NCBI GenBank assembly: GCA_037355855.1
Contig: CM074763.1
Coordinates: 3,844,001 to 3,908,000, forward strand
Direction: 5' to 3'
Length of the DNA stretch: 64,000 nt
DNA from: Pseudo-nitzschia pungens
Lineage: Eukaryota > Bacillariophyta > Bacillariophyceae > Bacillariales > Bacillariaceae
Below, piece by piece: positions 40,575 to 50,394 of this stretch. The position numbers and the translations under genes are program-made. Below the pieces are notes generated by a model that saw only the letters and a list, made by a program, of their open reading frames with translations, was not told where the DNA came from and searched no databases. Positions within the stretch are counted from its first letter, which is position 1. Each line of letters begins with the position of its first letter.

Positions 40575-41280
40575 AGGAACACTTAGGGACCGGGGGATAT
40601 CAATGGCAGGGCACACTTAAAAGGCTCAGGAGGGAACTTGAAGTTCAAACTCGCGAGTACTTATAAGTGGAAACAGTATCCAGGGGCAATTGGCGTGAAA
40701 ACAGGGACCTTGAGCGAGACACTTAGGGACCAGGGAAGCTGCCTGCTTGAAAACAAGGGGAGTAATTAAGGGTAGAAACAGTATCTAGGGGTAATTGGCG
40801 TGAAAACAGGTACCTTGAGCGAGATACTTAGGGACCAAGGAAGCTGCTTGCTTGAAAACAGGGGCTTTAGTAGAAACACCTAGGGACCAGGGGGAGGCTT
40901 GTGTCTTGAAAACAGTGTCGAACTTGAAGTTCAAGTTGGGGTTGCTTAATAGCAAAAAAACACTTAGGGATCTGGGAACTCGCGAACACTTAGGGACCGA
41001 AGAAACTGTAGTCTTGAAAACAAGGGGCGATAGTAGCTGTAGTCTTGGAAACAAGAGTGCAATAAGTAGGAGGTACTTAGGGATCGGTTGGTCTTGGCTT
41101 GAAAACAGGTGTAGTAGGGGAGCCTTAAGCGAAAACACTTAGGGACTGGGGGGCTTGGCTAGGAAACAGGGTAGCTCTTAAGTGATTGACACTAGTAAGA
41201 GCAGGGGGCAATTGGCTTGAAAATAAAGGGGAACTGGAAGATATGCTCGTGTGAACTTGCAGATACTTAGGGATCAGCGA
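40575..41280 (-). repeat. Dispersed short repeats (acttagggaYc) in LINE copy 2 5' region
   Basis: About nine copies of a core cacttagggacc or close variants occur near 40583, 40720, 40828, 40880, 40960, 40988, 41070, 41140 and 41263. They usually lie beside gcttgaaaacaggg. Spacing varies from about 30 to 140 bp. They are distinct from the 38-40.3-kb array. Confidence 0.65.
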
Positions 41281-41820
41281 GTAGGAACCTTCTAGAAGGG
41301 GGGTGTATATGTGTTCGATCTTGAAGAATGTAGAACGTTAAGTGGGTTTGACCTTGAAGAATGTAGAACGTTAAGTGGATATCACTTAAGGGGCTTGGAA
41401 GACTGCATAGCGTTAAATAAAAAGATAGCTTGAAAACAGATAAAAAACAAACCGAGCTCAGAGACAAAGCGGAACAGATGCAGAGCTGCTGTAGAATTAG
41501 TACTGCAATCGCTGTAGAAAATTATGTGTCCTTGTTTTCGGTGTTCGGTCGTGTTGTTGCGTTTCGTGCCGACGACGATGACAGGAAACAAGCAACCACA
41601 GCAACCAAAGGAAGCAAGGAGCAGCCAAACAAACAGCAGAATCAGATAGAGGAGGTCTCTGTTAATAGGTGTAGTGCTTGGTTTTGTTGTAGGAGCTTTA
41701 GAAGTGAGTGAGATATCAAAGGGGAAAGGTGTGTAGAAATCTACGTGTTTTAAGTACTGGAACATCGGAACGTCGGACAAAATCGCGCGTCGCAAAATTG
41801 TATGGAGAAAATCTATGCCA

Positions 41821-41938
41821 TAGCCTTCAGCAAATTGATGATGAAATGATCAACAAACTCAAGAGTCACCATAACTGGAAGTCTGTTAAGAAACAATGTA
41901 TGATGGGTCTACTTACCATGCTGTGAGACCTGTGCCAC
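41821..41938 (+). pseudogene. Copia gag middle fragment
   Basis: This continues the fragment ended at 28590, after the duplicated target sequence. It reads QQIDDEMINKLKSHHNWKSVKKQCMM..LLTML and then a stop, matching the Y-x-L ... L-x-A-L-x-x-F-x-x-I block of copia gags. It is cut by gypsy B at 41939. Confidence 0.6.
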
Positions 41939-42117
41939 TGCCGTGCACCAGATCAGTCACGGATCCACTCAGGACTGGGAATGAAAATACGATTAGCGAG
42001 CCTCCGGATCGCTGATTCGGAGACTGCTGATATCGATAGCAAATAGACTAACTGATAGAGCTCACAATTTGCATATCACTACTTTGTAAACATTACTAGT
42101 AGACCCGGGGTATGGCA
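41939..42117 (+). repeat. 5' LTR of gypsy B
   Basis: 179 bp, TG...CA. It is immediately followed by the perfect palindrome TGATTTTAAAATCA (42118-42131), where a tRNA primer site would be expected. Confidence 0.92.
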
Positions 42118-42886
42118 TGATTTTAAAATCAAGCTGAGCGCTGATGACCATGAGCAGAAAGGGATCAATTGACCAAAAAAAAAAAAGGGTCGACAAGACC
42201 GAAAGACTGCCAGAAAAATGGAGGCGCAGAGAAGCAAAACAGGGAGAAGGACATCCGGTGTCTGCAGCACTAAGGAAGACCGACCCCAGCAACAGTTAGC
42301 TCCATTAGAGGGAGCAGCAGCAGCAACAGAGACACCTAGGAGCCTAAACAGGACCATGGTCGACAACAAGAAATAATCAAAATAATCGAAAAATACAAAG
42401 ATATGTGCTGAAAAAATGACACATAATCCAGTGAGTGGACTAATTGGACCAACACTTTAGTGGATGGACAGACCAAAGAGGGTATGCCAACCACAACCAA
42501 AATATACTGATATCCGGAAAGGTATATAATGAATACCCAAACACCACCAATCCCACGGGAAACAGGAAGTGGGACCGGCCCGGTGATTGTTTAAATAGGG
42601 AAACAACGGCGGAGAACCACGGGAATTGATTCCCACGAAATAAAAACAGAAACAACTCCGGGGAACCACAGGATTCCCATGAGCTAAAGAGAGAAACAAC
42701 TCCCACCACTGTACAAGCCTGGGGTGAAAATCAGTTACAACACAAGTTATCGCGAGAGCAGCAAAAATCCAGAACAAAAACTGGAGGAGCTGGAGCAATC
42801 ATTATTGCTCAGTTCCAGCACAAAGCAACAAGATAACAGAAATAGTGTAACTAAATTAAATATAATAGAAAACTGATTAACCCACC
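42118..42886 (+). other. Leader of gypsy B
   Basis: About 770 bp between LTR and gag. It starts with the 14-bp palindrome and includes a poly-A run near 42176. No ORF is convincing. Confidence 0.5.
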
Positions 42887-44667
42887 ATGGTGTCTAAAGG
42901 AACCAAACAGAAACCCTTTAACTTTATACAAGAGGACTGTCCAGAAGATGCCACCACCGTTAAAATGAATATCGACAGCAAGAAGGGAGGAGTGGCCTTC
43001 AGTGACTACCTGAAAGTCCTCACCGGCACGGAAAGACCGGAACTCTTCATTATCTGGAAGAGAGACTTTGACCAGAAAATTGCTGGCAATGACAAACTCC
43101 AAGGAGACCAGAAACTGGACGTCCTCCAGAGGATTCTTGCCAACGAGGCATTATCCCTTGTCCAGATGACCTTGGGCCGGTCCTACTACGCCGAGCCAGG
43201 TCACAAGATACACAACAACAAACTGGTCCAAAAGAGGATCCAGGTGTTACAGTCTAAGGTAGAATTAGATGGAGTAATACGGGATAGAGGTATTTTAAAG
43301 ATGAAAGGTTAATAAATTGTGTTATGAAAGAGAATGGTTGAATACTTTACGAGATGGGAATGATTCCTTGAGTATGGAATGAATGATCGAACAATGATAT
43401 TATTGTTCGTCGGGCATAATATCAATAATTGTCGAGTCACGGGAATCTTTGTTTGTCTTGATATTTGAATATCCAATTACTATTGGATTGTATGTGTATT
43501 CTTGTACGTTGAATATTCAGTATATGTACATGAATATCATACATATTGGAATATATGCGGGATTCAATAATCATTTAGAGCCTCTCGTAGGGTACCTACG
43601 TCAGCCCGTAACACCAGGAAGTCAGAAAAACCAAACCAACCACAACAGAATCTCCTGCTGGTACAACCAAGGAGCCAACAGAGGGGAACTCCACCCCAGC
43701 GGATAAAACCAAACCGACTGCTACGGCAACATCAGACGAAGAAACGGAGACCGAGGAACTCGCAACTCCAATCCCCAACAAAAGCGTCCCAGACGCCCTC
43801 ACTCAGTACTACCAATCACAGGAGTACAAAAAAGATGTAATTGAGGAGTGCATGCATGCCCTCAAACTCAAAATCTTTGGCAATGACATGAACGGGAAGC
43901 GATCCTACATCCTCCTTCGCCGTTTCATGCGAGGAACGCGAGTCGACATGAAACACGGCATCCGCGCCTGAACCAACCGAATGGCCAAACTCCAGAGCTA
44001 CCTACCAGAATGTCTCTGGGAGAGTGGCGCCGACACCGGGATGGCACCTTCCAGCTTCACACCGGCAGAAATGAAGGAAATCCTGGATTCCAACATGACC
44101 CACACCCAAAGGGACAAACTGGAACATATTAGATGGGACGTATATGCCCACTCCTTCAACACCACTATCGACAAGCTCGAAAACCTGGAAACCACCATCC
44201 GGAAGGAGGAGGAACTCCAAAAGTGCATCACCGAACTGGAAAAACAGAATGGTGGTGCCAAGAAAAACCTCAAGGCCGCTTCTGGGGGAGGGAATGGAAA
44301 GTCCCCTGGCAAAAAGAAGCGCCCCATGGACAACAGCAACGAGCAACTGTGCAAAACCTGTGGCAAGACCCATGCCGGCAAATGCTGGAAACTAACCGGA
44401 GGTCCCCCCAAGAAGGGGAAATTTGACCGGGAAACCATCAACTTGCTCAAGGAGCATTTTGTGGCAAAAGAAGACTCAGACACTGAGCAACACTCCAAAC
44501 TCCACTGGGGAAGGAACCTCTCAAACCACGAGTACTCCTACATCCTGGCCACGGCTTAAGCTGACCATGAGGTCTCCGGCGACGAGATTGATATCTCTGA
44601 GAGGGAGCTCAAAGAGTACAGAAGAAAGTACAGGAAGACCTTCAAAAAGAAAGGATCCCACAAATGA
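42887..44667 (+). pseudogene. Gag of gypsy B, split by a solo LTR and with stops
   Basis: It starts at ATG 42887 (MVSKGTKQKPFNF). The N-terminal part (to 43244) is open, then the 369-bp gypsy A LTR intervenes, and the frame resumes at 43619 after the ccagg duplication. The rest has a Glu/Thr-rich linker, a helical region (DALTQYYQSQEYKKDVIEEC), a TGA near 43971, then MAKLQSYLPECLWESG and a zinc-knuckle-like CKTCGKTHAGKC (C-x2-C-x3-H-x3-C). A TAA at 44557-44559 precedes the natural end at TGA 44665-44667, after which the pol ATG follows in the same frame. The role is particle assembly; this copy is inactive. Confidence 0.75.
43245..43613 (-). repeat. Solo gypsy A LTR inside gypsy B gag
   Basis: A 369-bp TG...CA segment matches the LTR at 51740-52066, including tgttatgaaagagaatggtt and the ccgtaaca end. 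It is flanked by a perfect 5-bp duplication ccagg (43240-43244, 43614-43618) and has no internal element sequence. It is therefore the product of LTR-LTR recombination after insertion. Confidence 0.88.
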
Positions 44668-46773
44668 ATGGTCGATACCGTCCACACCGGGCCGCGCATA
44701 ATCAATCGATTTGCTGACGTCTGTGTAGAGGTATTAGACCACAAGGGAAGGGGGAGGATGCTCTGGGGCCTACTGGACACCGGATGCTCCAACTCCATTA
44801 TCTCAAGGCATTTTGTTGACCGAAGTCAACTAACGAACAGAGACCAGAGATCTGTCACCTACAACACCTATGGGGGCAAGTTCCGAACCAAGTCTGTGGC
44901 TTCAGTGGGACTAAGATTGATAGAATTTTCAAACTCCAAGACCATCAATTGGACCTTCCAAGTGGATGAGTACCATCACCACAAGGAAGTACCCTATGAC
45001 ATGATTATAGGACCCGACCTGATGGCGCAACTGGGACTGGATATCAAATACAGCTCCCAAACAATCGAATGGCAGAGGGACTCTATCCCCATGAAGGGCA
45101 TGGGGAAGCTCTCCGACCCGGACAAATGTGAGGCAGTATTCTTTGCCAACACGCAAAGTCCAATCCTCCAACAAGAGGAAGAGAGGCAAGCCAAAATCCT
45201 AGATGCTGATTACTCCAAAGTCGATATAGACGCTATGGTCAATGACCTGGAGATAACAGACAAGTCCAAGGAAGCCTTGAAACAAACGCTAAAGAAATTC
45301 CCGACACTCTTTGGAGGAAGTCTGGGACTAATAAAAAATATAGAACCGGTATCGATTGAACTCCAACCAGGGGTCAAACCGGTCCAGCAAAGGTACTACT
45401 GTGTGCCCCATGCCTTTGAACAAGCACTCCAGAAGGAAATCAACAGTCTCTGTGACATTGGAGTTCTGGAGAAACTCCCCCATGATGATGACTCGCCATG
45501 GGCATCTCCCACCTTCTGTCAACCCAAGAAGACAGGGTATATTCGAGTCCTTACTGACTTCCGGAAAATGAATGCCACCATCCAAAGGAAACCATTCCCA
45601 CTACCACGAATAGGGGAAACAATCCAAAGGCTACAAAAATTCAAGTCCGCTATGGCACTGGACTTATCCCAAGGGTATTATACCATTCCCATTTGCAAGA
45701 AGAGCCAAGAGATTTGCTCTACAATTTTGCCATGGGAAAAATATGCCTACAAGCGACTGGCAATGGGAATTGCATGCGCACCGGATATCTTCCAGTCAGT
45801 CATGATGAACCTACTAGGGGACCTGGACTACGTCCTTGTCTATATCGATGATATACTAATCATCCAGAGGGAGGGGGAATCTGAACAGGATCACCTCAAC
45901 AAAATAGATAGAGTCTTACAAAGACTGGATGATGCCGGCTTTCGCGCCAACCTAAGGAAATCCTTCTTCATGCAGAAAGAAGTGGACTATCTGGGATTCC
46001 TATTAACAACAGAGGGCATCCAACCCCAGACAAAGAAGCTGGAGGCGATGAAGCGCCTAGAAGCCCCCAAGAACACCAAGCAACTGAAGATGTTCATTGG
46101 AATGGTAAATTTCTACAGGGACATGTGGAAGCGACACTCCCACATCTTTGCCCCCCTCAACAAACTAGCAGGCAAAAAGGGAAAAATGAACTGGTACTGG
46201 GGTCCAGCAGAGCAGAAAGCTTCCATGGAGGCGAAAAGGATGCTCGCAGAAGAAGTGAAACTCGCATTCCCAGATTTTACGAAACCATTTCATCTCTACT
46301 CAGATGCCAGTGACAGGCAACTGGGAGCAACTGTATGCCAAGATGGCAAACCTCTTGGCTTCTATACCAGGAAACTGAACTCAGCGCAGCTCAACTACAC
46401 TGTGGGAGAAAAAGAACTCCTCGGCATAGTAGAAGGCCTAAAAGCATTCAAAGGAATCCTGCGAAAACAAGATGTGATTATCCATACAGATCACCTGAAC
46501 CTTCTGTACCAGCAGATGCCCACCCAACGGATGGTCCGGTGGAGACTCCTTATGGAGGAGTTCCATACGGTAGTCAAGCATGTTGCTGGCAAAGACAACA
46601 ATGCAGCAGATGCACTGTCTCGCTTGTACATTATGGATGATCCAGCAGACACAGTGGAATGGCTACCACCAAATAAGCCCCTCACCTACGCGGATGAGGA
46701 AGAGCACCTCCGGCAACTCCTATTCCCACTTGGAGAATCACCGGAAGAATTCCAGGGCAATAGTGCATTCTGA
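44668..46773 (+). CDS. Pol of gypsy B: protease, RT, RNase H (701 aa)
   Basis: The ATG directly follows the gag TGA in the same frame. The aspartic protease motif is LLDTGCSNSIIS (near 44772). RT includes LTDFRKMNATIQRKPFPLPR, MALDLSQGYYTIPI and the catalytic YIDDIL near 45842. RNase H has LYSDASDRQLGAT, EKELLGIVEGLKAFKG, HTDHLNLLYQ and a C-terminal DNNAADALSRL. The frame stops at 46773 before integrase, where an intact element would continue. RT and RNase H look catalytically complete. The segment 45888-46448 is the parent type of the gypsy block in the chimeric copia pol at 6536-7096. Confidence 0.88.
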   Translation: MVDTVHTGPRIINRFADVCVEVLDHKGRGRMLWGLLDTGCSNSIISRHFVDRSQLTNRDQRSVTYNTYGGKFRTKSVASVGLRLIEFSNSKTINWTFQVDEYHHHKEVPYDMIIGPDLMAQLGLDIKYSSQTIEWQRDSIPMKGMGKLSDPDKCEAVFFANTQSPILQQEEERQAKILDADYSKVDIDAMVNDLEITDKSKEALKQTLKKFPTLFGGSLGLIKNIEPVSIELQPGVKPVQQRYYCVPHAFEQALQKEINSLCDIGVLEKLPHDDDSPWASPTFCQPKKTGYIRVLTDFRKMNATIQRKPFPLPRIGETIQRLQKFKSAMALDLSQGYYTIPICKKSQEICSTILPWEKYAYKRLAMGIACAPDIFQSVMMNLLGDLDYVLVYIDDILIIQREGESEQDHLNKIDRVLQRLDDAGFRANLRKSFFMQKEVDYLGFLLTTEGIQPQTKKLEAMKRLEAPKNTKQLKMFIGMVNFYRDMWKRHSHIFAPLNKLAGKKGKMNWYWGPAEQKASMEAKRMLAEEVKLAFPDFTKPFHLYSDASDRQLGATVCQDGKPLGFYTRKLNSAQLNYTVGEKELLGIVEGLKAFKGILRKQDVIIHTDHLNLLYQQMPTQRMVRWRLLMEEFHTVVKHVAGKDNNAADALSRLYIMDDPADTVEWLPPNKPLTYADEEEHLRQLLFPLGESPEEFQGNSAF

Positions 46774-46913
46774 CTTGCCCCAGACATGATCCAGTTCTAC
46801 CAACAAAAGGACACAGAGATCACGAGTGCTCTGGGAAAAGACAACCGACTAACCACCAAAGATGTGGAAGGTTACAGTCTCATCCCTCACCAAATGCTGC
46901 AGAAACTCAACGT
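46774..46913 (+). other. Gypsy B pol remnant and deletion junction
   Basis: Sequence after the premature stop still reads as pol (IQFYQQKDTEITSAL, then KDVEGYSLIPHQMLQKLN). It then jumps at about 46905-46915 straight into the middle of the integrase core. The integrase zinc domain and first catalytic Asp are missing. Confidence 0.65.
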
Positions 46914-47561
46914 TTGTTGGACAGTGCCTGGCTAGCAAGATATCCGCGCCCAAAGGAAATTGGCTTTGATGGCGGGAGTGAGTTCAAAGCAGAGTTCCAA
47001 GAGCTCTGTGACAACATGGGGATGAAACGAAAGCCCAGTGGGGCTTGGAATCCACAATCCAACTCAGTGTTGGAAAGGATCCACCAGGTCCTGAAGGACT
47101 GCCTATTGTCCTTCAACCTGGAACAGAGGGACCTCCACGAGAAGGACCCCTTCGAGGAGTTCACCACCAAGGCAGCATATGCTATTAGAAGCGCCATCCA
47201 TACTACCCTGGGGTACTCCCCAGCGCAATTGGTGTTTGGAAGGGACATGTTTATGCCTGTGAATTTCCCAGTGGATTGGGAAGCAATCCAAGCAAGGAAA
47301 CAGAAGAGTATCCACAAGAGCAATATCTGGGAGAATCAGAAGAGGATTCCCCATGTCTATAAGGAAGGAGACTATGTCACCCTGGAAAGGAAGGGCATTA
47401 TTCCAAAACTATCCTTCCCATGGCAAGGACCTTACAAGGTACTCAAGGCCCATGAGAATGGAACTGTAACTATTGAAACTGCTCCCTTTGTAACCCACTG
47501 GGTTAACATCAGGAGAGTCCATCCCTATTATTGCAGGGATGGCACTAAACTGGAGAAGTAA
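46914..47561 (+). pseudogene. Integrase C-terminal half of gypsy B
   Basis: The frame reads LARYPRPKEIGFDGGSEF (second catalytic Asp region), PQSNSVLERIHQVL (catalytic Glu) and LGYSPAQLVFGRDMF. A C-terminal domain follows with YKEGDYVTLERKG, FPWQGPYKVLKAHENGTV and WVNIRRVHPYY. The HHCC zinc domain and first Asp are absent, so the enzyme cannot work. The ATG at 46914 is not a genuine start. Confidence 0.8.
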
Positions 47562-47589
47562 CTAAATGTAACAGTACCATGGGGGAGCA

Positions 47590-47768
47590 TGCCGTGCACC
47601 AGATCAGTCACGAATCCACTCGGGACTGGGAATGAAAATACGATTAGCGAGCCTCCAGATCGCTGATTCAGAGACTGCTGATATCAATAGCAAATAGACT
47701 AACTGATAGAGCTCACAATTTGCATATCACTACTTTGTAAACATTACTAGTAGACCCGGGGTATGGCA
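47590..47768 (+). repeat. 3' LTR of gypsy B
   Basis: A 179-bp copy of 41939-42117 with five substitutions. Here cga occurs where the 5' LTR has cgg, and three CpGs of the 5' copy are CpA. Confidence 0.92.
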
Positions 47769-48075
47769 GCCACCAAGGAAGCAAAACCAAGGTACATGCA
47801 GAAACTAAAGTGATCCAATCATTCCAAAAGCATATGTACCGGACAGCAATCCGGAAACTTCACAGAATATGCAAAATCCATCACAGATGCAGTGGTAAAA
47901 TCTCTTGGGGGAACAGTCATCATGAAGGGTTTCATTATAGCACAACTTGAGAAAGAGGATATCACCGTCCATGACACCAAACTCAGCTCATACAGCAAAT
48001 TTCTCAAACTTGAAGATCCCAAACGCAAAGATGTTGACAGACTTGTCAAACAATCAATCCTGGCTACGCTCACCG
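47769..48075 (+). pseudogene. Copia gag C-terminal fragment
   Basis: After the gypsy B insertion the copia gag continues. One frame gives FTEYAKSITDAVVKSLGG and KLSSYSKFLKLEDPKRKDV, matching the late capsid region of diatom copia gags. It then meets a stop, and the sequence passes directly into integrase, so the gag end and protease are deleted. Confidence 0.6.
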
Positions 48076-49767
48076 CATGATTCCTATGAGAAGTACAAGC
48101 TGCAGAGCCTCCAGCAATTCTGTACCCGCCGTGATCTGACCCCATGTGCAATTGCATCTGACTCTCGTTTGGATGCACGGCTATCTTCTCTTTATTCGGG
48201 CGATTCCTTGAAGACTTGCGGGGACGAAGACAAAGGGGAAGACAAGGATGCAGTACCAAGTCTTACAATCAACGCCCTGCATACTCCGTTGTACGAGCGT
48301 GCCTACACCAATGGACGTGAACGATTTGAATTGGATCCCCATTGCAGAGATTCTCCCATCTGCCTGTCATCCGTCTACAAGCATGTTCGATGGGACGATG
48401 CAGTCGATCCAGTGGATTCTGAGCTCAATACGATCTCCAGACGAGCAAAGTGGGGCCCGAAGATTGACACCGAGCGCTACTGCAAGATCGATTCAGACCG
48501 CCTGTCCAAGATCTGGGATGTATCTCCGAGGAAAGCTACTGACACTCTTCAAGTCACAACGCAGAAAGGATTTTGTAACCCACTACATCCCGTCGTTCGA
48601 CGACTGCCAACGCAGAGCTTCAGAAACAAGCACATTGCTGCTGGTAAATGGTACACCGATACCTGGATTGCGAAGGTCCCAAGCATCATGCAACAAGATT
48701 TGGCTGCCCAAGTTTTCAGCAATGGAAAGGGCTATGAGGAGTTCATACCTATCCAAGGCAAGAAGCAAGCATATGAGGGCCTGAAGATCTTTATCCACGA
48801 TGTTGAGATCCCCAAGCACTTGATATCTGATGGAGCCCGAGAGCAAGGAGCTCCTGGGACTTACAAGACTCCATGGAATAAGGTCGTCAGCAAGAACCAT
48901 ATCCACCAGACTTTCATCCAGCCACGATGTCCCTTCCAGAATCACGCGGAGCTCAGCATCGGCCATATCAGCAGAAGCATCCGCAAGAAGACAGCCCGCA
49001 AACGATCCCCCAAGAGGCTGTGGGCTTTTTGCAGGGAGCTCGTTGCTGCAATCTGACAATGCACAGCTTCCAGCAATCCTACGACGATGGGACGAACGCC
49101 GTTCGAGATGGTACATGGGTACATGCCAGACATATCTCTGTACCAAGCCCATGAATGGTATGATTTCGTCTATTGGGTTGATCTCTCTGATGGGACCGAG
49201 AAGCTGGGACAATGGCTTGGCCCGTGCGGCAACCGATTCGGAGGTGGAGACTGCCACTGGATCCTGACCGGAACGGCGATGCCTGTAAGCACTAACACAG
49301 TCTGCGCTGTAACTGAAGAGGAATGGCATTCCCACGATGTCAAGCGTTATATGGACTCATTTGACCAAGCAGTGGAGTCCAAGATCGGGGACAAGGTTGA
49401 GGATAATGACGCGAAGTTTCAAGCCACCTACCCTGATCCCCCTGCGGAGTTATTTGAGGGACATGAAGAACGATGGGAACTCGCCGAGCCAGAAGCCTCC
49501 ATTCCTGATATTGACGATCTCATACCTGATGGGAATGACTATGATGAGTATATTGGTAATAACGTCATGATTCAAAAGGGTGACAAGAGGCTGCGGTGTG
49601 TTGTGAAGAGTCGTTCTGCTGATCTCAATGGCAATCCAATTGGCAAGAGGAATGATAACCCTATCCTTGATACCAGGATGTATGATCTACAGTTTCCAGA
49701 TGGCTCCATTGAGCAGTACAATGCTAACATTGTTGCCGAAAGCATGTACAGTGCGATCGATGATTAA
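48076..49767 (+). pseudogene. Copia integrase (interrupted by one TGA)
   Basis: One frame runs from before 48076 to 49767 with a single stop, TGA 49054-49056. Features: the pre-integrase region, GKWYTDTWIAKVPS with the first catalytic Asp, IFIHDVEIPKHLISDGAREQG with the second, and FIQPRCPFQNHAELSIGHI with the Glu. Then come KRLWAFC, GRTPFEMVHGYMPDIS and a C-terminal domain (YDLQFPDGSIEQYNAN). This is the diatom copia-type integrase. The TGA falls in a context consistent with a CGA to TGA change. The frame continues into the RT half after the gypsy A relic (52067). Confidence 0.8.
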
Positions 49768-49857
49768 CGCAGAAAGGGGACGCATTGTTAGTTTCGGTTT
49801 AAATCATGTAATTCATTCACACTGCCGGATACTTTGCCAGTCTTTATTTGGGTGTGT

Positions 49858-50015
49858 TTGCAGCAGTCGACTGGAGTTGTGGATTTTGTATCTTCAGAGC
49901 ACCTCTGTGGGTTTTGAATATGGTTTTTGTGGGATTGCTCTTTTATCTTTGGAGCTCCCTGTGGACTATTTGTTTGTCCGGAACAAGGTTGGCCTTGTTA
50001 TTGCTGCTGTACCCT
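49858..50015 (+). repeat. Module shared by gypsy A relics and LINE 5' UTR (copy in relic 3)
   Basis: About 150 bp, also present at 14035-14190 (plus strand) and 40332-40505 (opposite strand). The signature is agagcacctctgtgggttt with gctgctgtaccct downstream. In all three a similar hydrophobic frame (FC-x2-RAPLW...) is open, antisense to gag here but sense to the LINE at 40.4 kb. Confidence 0.6.
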
Positions 50016-50394
50016 TTATTATGTTTGCGTCTGTACCCTTATCGATATATGATTCGATTCGATTATTTGATTCGTTTGGCATAAGCGTCTGTACCCTTGC
50101 AATTAGTTCGCGTCCGAACCTTTGCTGTTATTTGTATTTGCCATTTTTGAATCTTTTATTTTATTTGGTTGATTGTCGTTGCCGTCACGTTGGAGCGGAC
50201 TGGAGCGCTTTGGATTTTAGTTCGAACGTTTTGTTTGCAACAGGGCTCATCTCTGTAGGTTCCTTCCCCTCTTTTCTTGGGAGTTCTCCTCTATGTGTCT
50301 TCCCAGTCAGCAGGGCTGAGCTGGCATCCAGTTCCAGGGGAGCTGGAGGCACAGTGCTGGATACTGTGATCCTTATATTGTTCTTGTTCGTTGG

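Larger units (their letters stand above)
28591..41801 (-). mobile_element. Full-length LINE copy 2, 13.2 kb
   Basis: Minus-strand non-LTR retrotransposon flanked by a 19-bp target duplication, atggagaaaatctatgcca, at 28572-28590 and 41802-41820. It ends (element sense) in an ATT-repeat tail adjoining the duplication, as expected for target-primed reverse transcription. Element order: 5' UTR 41801-37907 with two repeat zones, ORF1a, ORF1b, ORF2, 3' UTR. At 13.2 kb it is far larger than typical LINEs (about 4-9 kb), mostly because of the 5' repeats and a long ORF1. ORF2 carries one nonsense codon. Confidence 0.9.
41939..47768 (+). mobile_element. Ty3/gypsy element 'gypsy B', internally deleted
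   Basis: The 179-bp LTRs at 41939-42117 and 47590-47768 begin TGCCGTGCACC and end GGGTATGGCA, flanked by the 5-bp duplication gccac (41934-41938 and 47769-47773). They differ at five sites, four of them CpG versus CpA. The interior has gag, protease, RT, RNase H and only the C-terminal half of integrase. A polypurine tract (catgggggag) precedes the 3' LTR. Gag is split by a solo gypsy A LTR and has extra stops, so this copy is dead. Confidence 0.92.

Noticed and set aside
38072..40616. Long minus-strand ORFs (up to 325 codons) rich in Ser/Pro/Cys/Leu
   Set aside because: They run through the LINE 5' repeat array in several frames at once, differ only by repeat unit, and match no protein. Open frames follow from the repeat composition.
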